DNA of 12,344 bases from CAZGSN01 sp964371655 (GTDB taxonomy: Bacteria; Desulfobacterota; Binatia; HRBIN30): contig CAYJOD010000137.1 of NCBI GenBank assembly GCA_964371655.1, positions 1 through 12,344 on the forward strand, written 5' to 3'. Under the pieces are notes generated by a model that did no database searches, was not told the origin of the DNA, and saw only the letters and a program-made list of their open reading frames with translations. This document shows positions 7,418 through 12,344 of this stretch, in pieces. Numbering within the stretch: position 1 is the first letter of the stretch; each line of letters opens with the position of its first letter. A program made the translations under genes and the position numbers.

Positions 7418-7538
7418 CCGGTCTCGGAGCGGGATCTCCTGCTCCGTGTTGGCCCCCCTTAAGGACCGGTTTTTGGTTAGCTGCACCTGCAACTAACCGA
7501 ATCGAGATCACTCGATTGCCGGCGCCGGGCACCGCCCG
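7418..7538 (-). promoter_or_regulatory. Highly structured 5' leader of the giant gene (candidate cis-regulatory RNA)
   Basis: Four elements follow each other on the minus-strand transcript. CGGGC/GCCCG (7526-7538) has a 3-base loop. AATCGAG/CTCGATT (7500-7517) is a perfect 7-bp stem with a 4-base loop. GGTTAG/CTAACC plus three inner pairs (7475-7498) has a tetraloop. An outer CCGGTC/GACCGG stem (7464-7469 with 7418-7423) encloses a CGGAGC/GCTCCG hairpin (7425-7446). The last stem ends nine bases before the ribosome binding site, where folding could affect translation. The sequence does not match the conserved core of the c-di-GMP, cobalamin, TPP or SAM riboswitches as I know them. It may be a novel leader motif or only a stable untranslated region. 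Confidence 0.45.
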
Positions 7539-7770
7539 ATGAAAGGATTCAGACAATTGCCAAAGTCTCCCGCCTCTAGAATGACCCTTACCCCGGAAAC
7601 ACATGACCGAGATCAGCACGACGGCGGGCGCGGGGGATAGCGTTGGAGAGTGGTAATTCGCGCTAGCTACGTCCCTCGATTCCGTCGCGGACAGCGATCG
7701 GCATCAAGCGAAGGGCGGACCCATCGGTCGCCGTTGCCGGGTCGCTCTGACGGGCTTCTGGTCGCAACCC

Positions 7771-7783
7771 GGGCGCGGCGCCC
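7771..7783 (-). terminator. GC hairpin just after vapC (weak terminator candidate)
   Basis: GGGCG and CGCCC form a 5-bp stem with a 3-base loop beginning seven bases past the vapC stop codon. There is no U-tract, so intrinsic termination here is doubtful. Confidence 0.2.
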
Positions 7784-7789
7784 ATGCGG

Positions 7790-8203
7790 TTAGGGCTTCC
7801 AGAGTCGAACGAGACCGGATCGACGAATCGCTACATCACGTGTCAGCACCGGCAGCTCAAGCGCGCGCGCCGTCGCTACGATCAACCGATCCGCGGGGTC
7901 GCGATGGAAGGAAGACGGGATTCGTAGTAGCTCCTTCGCGATCAGAACGGAGACGTCAATCAGGGAGACAGTTCGCGGCGAGGCAGCCAACTCGATCCAT
8001 GCTTCAAAATCATCATCACGCAATTCGATCCGCTTCAACTCTACGAGGAGAGAGATCTCCCACAGGCTGATGCCGCATAGGAACGGACGAATCCCGTTCT
8101 CGGCGAGCCGATCGAGAGCCTGCCGCTCGCGCGCGGTCAGAGCGCCGAGGCCGCTGAGCCACCACAGCCACGCGTGGGTATCGAGAAGTGGAGCCCCATT
8201 CAC
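7790..8203 (-). CDS. vapC: VapC-family PIN-domain toxin
   Basis: This 137-residue protein is a PIN-domain ribonuclease of a type II toxin-antitoxin system; family members cut specific RNAs such as initiator tRNA or rRNA until blocked by their partner. The acidic PIN residues are visible: Asp8 in LLDTHAWLWW, Glu49 in SLWEISLL, Asp102 and Asp105 in HRDPADRLIVATA, and Asp123 in LTRDVAI. The LDTHAWLWW opening and the length are typical of the subgroup paired with Phd-type antitoxins. I chose the GTG at 8201-8203, which overlaps the antitoxin stop as GTGA and gives translational coupling. The frame remains open upstream to 8404, but that extension overlaps the antitoxin and carries no PIN sequence. 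The gene appears intact. The RNA target cannot be read from the sequence. Confidence 0.9.
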   Translation of the reverse strand: MNGAPLLDTHAWLWWLSGLGALTARERQALDRLAENGIRPFLCGISLWEISLLVELKRIELRDDDFEAWIELAASPRTVSLIDVSVLIAKELLRIPSSFHRDPADRLIVATARALELPVLTRDVAIRRSGLVRLWKP

Positions 8204-8439
8204 CGTAGCGCCTGAATCTCGTCTTCGCGCACGACCGGCGACAGGACGTCGCCCATGTGGAGGACGCTCCCGCGTAGAGCACGCCACGGCTGCTCTTGAG
8301 CCTTCGGTTCTGGCGCAGGCGCAAGCTGGGCGACGACGCGGCCACGCTTGGTAATCAGCAGCGGCTTGCCGGTGCGCCGGACGCGCTCCATCAGGCTCAG
8401 GCAATGCGTTTTGAACTCAGTCGCGGTGATCGTACCCAT
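8200..8439 (-). CDS. Phd/YefM-family antitoxin (VapB partner)
   Basis: This 79-residue protein is the antitoxin of the pair: its N-terminal half binds DNA and its C-terminal half wraps the toxin. The opening TITATEFKTHCLSLMERV, then GKPLLITKRGRVVAQLAP, is the Phd/YefM signature, and the tail WRALRGSVLHMGDVLSPV is typical of antitoxins that partner PIN toxins. The ATG at 8439 puts the conserved ITATEF at residue 3, as in relatives. An in-frame ATG at 8475 would add 12 residues unlike the family and would place the operator palindrome inside the gene, so I reject it. The stop overlaps the toxin's GTG by four bases. The pair probably represses its own promoter through the palindrome at 8443-8462. 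Confidence 0.9.
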   Translation of the reverse strand: MGTITATEFKTHCLSLMERVRRTGKPLLITKRGRVVAQLAPAPEPKAQEQPWRALRGSVLHMGDVLSPVVREDEIQALR

Positions 8440-8442
8440 GAA

Positions 8443-8462
8443 ATGACCACTGACATGGTCAT
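8443..8462. promoter_or_regulatory. Candidate autoregulatory operator of the toxin-antitoxin pair
   Basis: ATGACCA (8443-8449) and TGGTCAT (8456-8462) form a perfect 7-bp inverted repeat with a 6-base spacer, four bases before the antitoxin start. Phd/VapB-type antitoxins usually bind palindromes at this position, so the assignment follows from position and family habit. Confidence 0.55.
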
Positions 8463-8491
8463 CTCGCCACGTCAAGCTGGCATGCCGGCCC

Positions 8492-8656
8492 GTAGTGTAT
8501 CAGTTTGATTCTTGGACCGATGTCATTCCGAGCGGAAGCGAGGAATCTCGTGTCGGTCGGTCGTCGCAATTGTCGCGCAGCTCGGAAGATTCCTCGCCAC
8601 GGAAGTGTGGAATGCTCGGAATGACCAGTGGATCGGGAATCAAACTGATACACCAC
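8492..8656. repeat. Palindromic intergenic element, copy 2 (nested inverted repeats)
   Basis: Three perfect inverted pairs are nested. GTGTATCAGTTTGATTC (8495-8511) matches 8637-8653 over 17/17 bases. GTCATTCCGAGC (8522-8533) matches 8614-8625 over 12/12. CGAGGAATCT (8539-8548) matches 8587-8596 over 10/10. The GTCATTCCGAGC and GCGAGGAATCT motifs are shared with copy 1 at 647-784. It has no coding capacity. The near-perfect arms suggest recent arrival or selection for the fold; it may act as a transcription barrier between the divergent genes. Confidence 0.85.
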
Positions 8657-8740
8657 CTGCCGGCCGCCCCAGCACTGCTGGCCGAACTTTCCGCTTGGGT
8701 CGGGCGCATTCGCCCGCGGGCTCGGCAATCGGGCGGGTCG

Positions 8741-8749
8741 TGCTATACG
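8741..8749 (+). promoter_or_regulatory. fmt: Possible extended -10 promoter of fmt
   Basis: TGC-TATACG fits an extended -10 element and would place the transcript start within a base or two of the GTG at 8757, making fmt leaderless. No good -35 lies upstream and no Shine-Dalgarno sequence precedes the GTG, which agrees with a leaderless message but does not prove it. Confidence 0.3.
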
Positions 8750-8756
8750 CCCCTTC

Positions 8757-9698
8757 GTGACTGACTCCTTTCGCATCGTCTTCTTCGGCACGCCCGAATT
8801 CGCGGTGCCGTCGTTGCGGGTCTTGATCGCCGGCGCCGATCCCGTCGTCGGTGTCGTCTGCCAACCCGATCGACCCGCCGGTCGCGGACAGCAGCTGCAG
8901 ACGCCGCCGGTGAAGCTGGCCGCGATCGAGGCTGGGATCCCAGTTCTGCAGCCGCTCAAGATCCGAACGGCCGAGTTTCTCGATCAGCTGCGCGCCTGGG
9001 CGCCCGACCTGATCGTCGTCGCCGCCTACGGGCGGATTTTGCCGCGTACGATCCTGGATCTGCCACGCCTCGGCTGCATCAACGTTCACTCCTCGCTGCT
9101 GCCGAAGTATCGCGGCGCGGCACCGATCCAGTGGGCGATCCTGCGCGGCGAAGTGCGCACCGGTGTGACCATCATGCGCCTCGCCGAAGAGCTCGACGCC
9201 GGCGACATGCTGCTGCAACGTGAAATCGACATCGGCGCCAATGAAACCTACGGCGAGCTGCAGACGCGACTGGCTGCGCTCGGCGCCGAAACGCTACGCG
9301 ATGCCATGGTGCGTCTCCACGCCGGCACGCTGGCGGCGACATCGCAGGCGCACGACCAAGCCACCTTCGCCCCGCCGCTCGAAAAGGAGCAGGGGCGCGT
9401 CGACTGGAGCAAGAGCGCGATCGACATCGGCCGCCAGGTGCGCGCCTTCAATCCGTGGCCGGCGGCGTTTACACATCTCGACGGCAAGCTGTTGAAGATC
9501 CATCGCGCCCACGTCGCCGACGCAACCGACGCGGGGCACAGCCCCGGAACCGTCTTGAGTGCAGCCGCGGAGATCCGGGTCGCGACCGGCGACGGAGTCT
9601 TGGTTCTCGACGAGCTGCAGCTCGAAGGTCGCAAGCGACTGCCGGCGGCAGAGTTCAGTCGTGGCGGCACGCCACGTCCCGGCGCGGTCCTTGGCTAG
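8757..9698 (+). CDS. fmt: Methionyl-tRNA formyltransferase
   Basis: This 313-residue enzyme uses 10-formyltetrahydrofolate to formylate the methionine on initiator tRNA in the cytoplasm. The catalytic domain covers about residues 5-185: FFGTPEFA at 9-16, PAGRG at 40-44, then NVHSSLLPKYRGAAPIQ with the active-site Asn109 and His111, and ELDAGDM with Asp147, matching the Asn-His-Asp triad of the family. The C-terminal tRNA-binding domain (about 207-305) includes FNPWPAAFT. Length and motif order are normal. The GTG start at 8757 gives the usual spacing to FFGTPEFA. fmt usually travels with def and rsmB; def is not in this window, and the next gene is rsmB after a 498-base repeat-filled gap. Confidence 0.97.
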   Translation: MTDSFRIVFFGTPEFAVPSLRVLIAGADPVVGVVCQPDRPAGRGQQLQTPPVKLAAIEAGIPVLQPLKIRTAEFLDQLRAWAPDLIVVAAYGRILPRTILDLPRLGCINVHSSLLPKYRGAAPIQWAILRGEVRTGVTIMRLAEELDAGDMLLQREIDIGANETYGELQTRLAALGAETLRDAMVRLHAGTLAATSQAHDQATFAPPLEKEQGRVDWSKSAIDIGRQVRAFNPWPAAFTHLDGKLLKIHRAHVADATDAGHSPGTVLSAAAEIRVATGDGVLVLDELQLEGRKRLPAAEFSRGGTPRPGAVLG

Positions 9699-9858
9699 CG
9701 CGGAGTTTTACCGCAGAGGCACAGAGACACAGAGAAGAGAAGGGGAATGGACTCGCGGACGCTGCTGACAGTGTCGACCGACCGGCCGCGCGCCGCGTTT
9801 GTCAGCTGAGTCGGCAACGTCCCCAGGGGCCTGTATCACAACCCCAGTTGCATCCGCG

Positions 9859-9995
9859 TCCGTTAATGGCATCCGCGACCGTATCCGAAACCGCTACGGC
9901 AGCCGTATCCGTATAACCGCTACCGACTGCGCAACGGCTACCGACTCGGCAGCGGACACGGTGACGGACTCGGTTGCGGATGCGGTTGTGGACTC
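9859..9995. repeat. Hexanucleotide-periodic block that switches strand (CCGNNN to CGGNNN)
   Basis: The left half repeats CCG every six bases and the right half repeats CGG every six bases. The result is a long imperfect palindrome. Its best arm is GCATCCGCGACCG (9869-9881) against CGGTTGCGGATGC (9971-9983), matching at 12 of 13 bases. It is not coding. Confidence 0.65.
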
Positions 9996-10012
9996 GTCCC
10001 TGTGCGCCCTGA

Positions 10013-10050
10013 TCCCTTTGTCCCTTTGTCCCTTTGTCCCTCTGTCCCTT
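10013..10050. repeat. Tandem octamer array TCCCTTTG
   Basis: Three exact copies of TCCCTTTG start at 10013, 10021 and 10029. A fourth copy has one change (TCCCTCTG, 10037) and a partial fifth follows. Such an array is prone to slippage. Confidence 0.8.
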
Positions 10051-10188
10051 CGATCTGTGTAGTTTCCGTGACGTTGAGCTGGACGCTAGGAAGCAAGGGC
10101 TCTAGTAGCGTGTGACCTTCCGATGCGGAGATCTTCTGTTGATTACATCTCTCTTCTCTGTGCCTCTGTGTCTCGGTGGTGATTCCTC

Positions 10189-10194
10189 GGTGAG
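10189..10194 (+). promoter_or_regulatory. rsmB: Repeat-derived ribosome binding site of rsmB
   Basis: GGTGAG lies two bases before the rsmB ATG. The same CTCNGCGGTGAG tail ends the right arm of the other repeat pair near 1391-1402, so the site appears to come from the repeat itself. The spacing is short for a Shine-Dalgarno sequence. Confidence 0.4.
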
Positions 10195-10196
10195 AA

Positions 10197-11570
10197 ATGC
10201 AGGCTAAGCGACCAACGACGGGGCACCTGCCGCCTCCCGCCGACGCGCGAGCTCTCGCGTGGTGGATCCTGCAACAAGTCGAAGCGGGGGGCTTCGCCGA
10301 TGCGCTGCTCGGATCGGCGCTGTCGTCCCCGAGTCTCGATTCGCGTGACCAGGCGCTGGCGGCACGACTGGTCTACGGCACCTTGGCGTGGCAGGGATAC
10401 CTCGACCATCTCCTCGCAGCATTCTCGAAGAAGGCGATCGGCAAGCTCGACGTGCCGATCCGATGCCTGCTGCGCATGGCGTTGCTGCAGATGTGCAAGC
10501 TCGATCGCATCCCGACGTTCGCCGCCGTCGACACCGCGGTCAACCTCAGCAAGCAGCATCGCGGCGGATCGGCGAGCGGCTTCGTGAATGCCGTCCTGCG
10601 TCGTGCCGCTCGCGACTGGAGCAGCGTCCCGTTGCCCAACGACGGGACCGCTGCCAATCTCGCGGTTCGGTTGTCACATCCACTCTGGTTGGTGGAGCGC
10701 TGGCTCACGACCTACGGCGCCGACGACACCGAGGCGTTGCTCGCCGCCAATAACGAAGCCGCGCCGACGACCCTGCGCGTCAACCGCCGGCGCGCCGAGC
10801 GCGACACGGTGTTGGAACGACTCCGCGAAGCTGGCGTCGAGGCGGAAGCGTGTCGCTTCTCGCCCCTCGGTGTGATCCTGCAAAGCGGGGCACGCATCGA
10901 AACTCTCCCGGGGTTTGCGGAGGGTTGGTTCAGCGTGCAAGGCGAAGCCTCTCAGCTCGTGTCTCTGTTGGCGGCGCCGCAGCCCAACACCCGCGTGCTC
11001 GACGCTTGCGCCGCGCCGGGCGGCAAGACAACGCATCTGGCCGAGCTGATGGATGATCAGGGCGAGGTGACGGCTCTCGATATCCATGGCAGCGGCGTCA
11101 CCAACATCCGCGCCGCCGCCACGCGCCTCGGTCTATCGATTGTGAAGGCGAGCCGCGCTGACGCCGCCGCGTGGCCGGCGCCCGCGGAACCGTTCGATAC
11201 GGTTCTTGTCGATGCCCCCTGCTCCGGCCTCGGCACTCTGCGCCAGCACCCTGAGATCCGATGGCGCCGGAGCGCCGCCGATATCGACGCCCTCGCGCAA
11301 ACGCAGCGGGCGATCCTGACCCATATGGCTCCACTCGTTCGTCGCGACGGAGCCTTGATCTATTCCACCTGCACCCTCACCCGCGAGGAGAACGAAGAGC
11401 AGATCACGACCTTCCTTGCCGCGCATGGCAACTTCGTCGTCGACGATGCACGGCCGTTGCTGCCCGCGCCGGCACAGGAGCTCTGCGATACCGTCGGCTT
11501 CGTGCACATGCTGCCGCATCGACACTCGTTGGATGGCTTCTTCGCGGTCCGGTTGAAGCGCGTGGCTTAG
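10197..11570 (+). CDS. rsmB: 16S rRNA (cytosine-967-C5)-methyltransferase
   Basis: This 457-residue protein (also called Fmu or Sun) transfers a methyl group from SAM to C967 of 16S rRNA. The N-terminal NusB-like RNA-binding domain covers about residues 16-145 (DARALAWWILQQVE, then RLVYGTLAW). The Rossmann methyltransferase domain covers about 240-457: SAM motif DACAAPGGKTTH at 269-280, VDAPCSGLGTLRQHPEIRW with Cys342, and YSTCTLTREENE with Cys392. In this family the TC-motif cysteine attacks the base and the PC-motif cysteine helps release product, so both catalytic cysteines are present. Length is normal. The ATG at 10197 is the only plausible start, the next in-frame Met being residue 94. 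rpe begins 18 bases after the stop, consistent with cotranscription. Confidence 0.97.
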   Translation: MQAKRPTTGHLPPPADARALAWWILQQVEAGGFADALLGSALSSPSLDSRDQALAARLVYGTLAWQGYLDHLLAAFSKKAIGKLDVPIRCLLRMALLQMCKLDRIPTFAAVDTAVNLSKQHRGGSASGFVNAVLRRAARDWSSVPLPNDGTAANLAVRLSHPLWLVERWLTTYGADDTEALLAANNEAAPTTLRVNRRRAERDTVLERLREAGVEAEACRFSPLGVILQSGARIETLPGFAEGWFSVQGEASQLVSLLAAPQPNTRVLDACAAPGGKTTHLAELMDDQGEVTALDIHGSGVTNIRAAATRLGLSIVKASRADAAAWPAPAEPFDTVLVDAPCSGLGTLRQHPEIRWRRSAADIDALAQTQRAILTHMAPLVRRDGALIYSTCTLTREENEEQITTFLAAHGNFVVDDARPLLPAPAQELCDTVGFVHMLPHRHSLDGFFAVRLKRVA

Positions 11571-11588
11571 GCAGGTAAAGGGCGCTGC

Positions 11589-12242
11589 GTGATCACTATT
11601 GCACCTTCGATCCTGTCCGCCGACTTCTGTCGGCTCGGCGAGGAAGTGGCCGACGTCGAAGCGGCCGGCGCCGATTGGTTGCACCTCGACGTCATGGACG
11701 GACACTTTGTCCCGAACCTCACCATCGGTCCGGATATCGTGAAAGCCGTGTGCGCGCGATCCAAGCTCACCACCGACACGCATTTGATGATCGAGCACCC
11801 AAAGAAGTACATCCCTGCATTTGCGGAGGCGGGGACGGACTTCATCTCCGTGCATCAGGAGATTGGCGGCAGCGTGCGCGATTGCGTGACGCTCATCCGC
11901 GCTCTCGGCAAGCGTCCGGGCGTCGCCATCAACCCCAACACGCCCCTCGAGTCGGTGTACGACGTCCTCCCCGAGGTCGACCTGCTCTTGTTGATGAGTG
12001 TCTACCCCGGATTCGGCGGCCAGGCGTTCATCGACATCACGGCCAAAATCAAGCAGGCCGCCGAATTCAAGAGAAGCCACCACCTGAGCTTCCTGATCGA
12101 GATCGACGGCGGCATCAAGATCGCGAACACCGGCCTTGTCGCCGCGGCGGGAGCCGAGGTGCTGGTGTCGGGATCTGGGATCTTCAAGGACAAGGGCAAG
12201 TATCCCCAGACGATCGCCGCGATGCGCGCGGCGGCGGAGTAA
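11589..12242 (+). CDS. rpe: Ribulose-phosphate 3-epimerase
   Basis: This 217-residue TIM-barrel enzyme interconverts D-ribulose 5-phosphate and D-xylulose 5-phosphate in the pentose phosphate pathway and, where present, the Calvin cycle. Family signatures are complete: IAPSILSADF at 4-13, LHLDVMDGHFVPN at 31-43, DTHLMIEHP at 63-71, VAINPNTP at 112-119, MSVYPGFGGQAF at 136-147 and EIDGGI at 171-176. Expected metal ligands are His32, Asp34, His65 and Asp173, with Asp34 and Asp173 also acting as the acid-base pair. The GTG at 11589 places the first strand at the very N-terminus as in relatives, with GGTAAAGGG upstream as a Shine-Dalgarno sequence. The spacing of 18 bases after rsmB supports one operon. 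Confidence 0.97.
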   Translation: MITIAPSILSADFCRLGEEVADVEAAGADWLHLDVMDGHFVPNLTIGPDIVKAVCARSKLTTDTHLMIEHPKKYIPAFAEAGTDFISVHQEIGGSVRDCVTLIRALGKRPGVAINPNTPLESVYDVLPEVDLLLLMSVYPGFGGQAFIDITAKIKQAAEFKRSHHLSFLIEIDGGIKIANTGLVAAAGAEVLVSGSGIFKDKGKYPQTIAAMRAAAE

Positions 12243-12326
12243 TTCAATCTAGAGGTGTACCCAGCACGGGGCTTTGCACATAGATTCGTCCGTGGGACGA
12301 TCTGTGGACACGATAAGTTGTGGAGT

Positions 12327-12344
12327 GCGGTGGCTTGCCACCGC
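12327..12344. terminator. Perfect GC hairpin at the window edge
   Basis: GCGGTGGC-TT-GCCACCGC is a perfect 8-bp stem ending at the last base of the window, about 85 bases after rpe. It could be the stem of an intrinsic terminator for the fmt-rsmB-rpe run, but any T-tract would lie outside the window. A 2-base loop is tight, so the top pair probably opens. It may instead be half of another dispersed repeat. Confidence 0.35.

Larger units (their letters stand above)
7396..7789. other. 394-base non-coding region upstream of the giant gene
   Basis: No credible gene lies here. The half nearest the giant gene (7418-7538) folds into a run of hairpins on the minus strand and is listed separately. 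The half nearest vapC (7539-7789) has one GC hairpin just after vapC and otherwise shows nothing I can name. I could not pick out a convincing -35/-10 or -24/-12 promoter for the giant gene. Confidence 0.6.
8440..8756. other. Divergent intergenic region between antitoxin and fmt
   Basis: The stretch holds the antitoxin operator, a large palindromic element (8492-8656), and about 100 bases of GC-rich DNA before fmt. No gene is supported. Confidence 0.65.
9710..10180. repeat. Inverted pair of the purine-rich repeat, second locus, enclosing simple repeats
   Basis: The left arm (9710-9741) reads ACCGCAGAGGCACAGAGACA followed by CAGAGAAGAGAA. The right arm (10149-10180) is its near reverse complement, TCTCTTCTCTGTGCCTCTGT followed by GTCTCGGTGG, with the order of GCC and TCT swapped inside. 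About 407 bases lie between. It is the same family as the pair at 1244-1400, and the block sits as an insert between two genes that are commonly adjacent. Confidence 0.7.
9699..10196. other. 498-base repeat-filled gap between fmt and rsmB
   Basis: I find no gene here. The gap is bounded by an inverted repeat pair (9710-9741 and 10149-10180) and contains a 6-base-periodic palindromic block (about 9859-9995) and an 8-base tandem array (10013-10050). The open frames crossing it spell simple Ala/Thr/Val/Asp runs that reflect the repeats. Confidence 0.75.

Noticed and set aside
7396..7540. A known riboswitch (c-di-GMP, cobalamin, TPP) before the giant gene
   Set aside because: I compared the leader with the conserved cores I remember and found none; only the secondary structure is supported.
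8204..8404. N-terminal extension of the VapC frame
   Set aside because: It lies wholly within the antitoxin gene in another frame, and the conserved PIN domain begins right after the GTG at 8203.
9455..10062. Open frames rich in Ala/Thr/Val/Asp between fmt and rsmB
   Set aside because: Their composition comes from the CCGNNN/CGGNNN hexamer block, and they start inside fmt or in repeat DNA without ribosome binding sites.
9710..10180. A CRISPR array or an insertion sequence between fmt and rsmB
   Set aside because: There are no regular direct repeats with unique spacers, and no transposase frame lies between the arms.
11133..12083. A 316-residue minus-strand open frame across rsmB and rpe
   Set aside because: It covers two strongly supported enzymes on the other strand and matches no known family.

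Overview
The window is high-GC chromosomal DNA from a Gram-negative bacterium. Housekeeping genes sit beside one very large secreted repeat protein. The CGNG-x(4)-GE-x-CDDGN-x(4)-DGC-x(3)-C repeats (the 'Myxococcus cysteine-rich repeat', DUF4215) and the order fmt-rsmB-rpe both suggest the deltaproteobacterial neighbourhood (Desulfobacterota, Myxococcota or the Binatota-like uncultured lineages). That placement is an inference from gene content, not a database result.

Layout. 40-558 (+) is a gamma-class carbonic anhydrase-like hexapeptide protein. 559-834 is intergenic and carries two kinds of inverted repeat. 835-1217 (+) is the wreck of an AAA/DUF4143 ATPase whose middle has been deleted. 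1218-1470 lies between convergent genes and holds an inverted pair of a purine-rich repeat. 1471-7395 (-) is one 1974-residue exported protein: signal peptide, 14 propeller-type repeats, a LamG/concanavalin-like domain, 9 cysteine-rich repeats, 7 more propeller-type repeats, 3 more cysteine repeats, a beta-type domain and a Lys/Ala/Cys-rich helical tail. Its upstream region (7396-7789) is non-coding and predicts a run of hairpins ending at a strong ribosome binding site. 7790-8439 (-) is a VapBC-type toxin-antitoxin pair with a perfect inverted repeat before the antitoxin. 8440-8756 is a divergent intergenic region with a strikingly symmetrical nested palindrome. 8757-12242 (+) holds fmt, rsmB and rpe; fmt and rsmB are separated by about 500 bases of repeats (9699-10196). 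The window ends on a perfect 8-bp-stem hairpin.

How it fits together. Fmt formylates initiator Met-tRNA, RsmB methylates 16S rRNA and Rpe is a pentose phosphate/Calvin-cycle epimerase; the three are linked by position rather than by one pathway. The giant protein looks like a single-gene cell-surface or secreted adhesion/binding module with its own regulatory leader. VapBC is a self-contained accessory pair. The four gene-poor gaps are full of small palindromic repeat families. I see no phage, transposase, CRISPR, tRNA or rRNA. The least explained parts are the giant protein's architecture, its structured leader, and the repeat families, two of which occur twice here.
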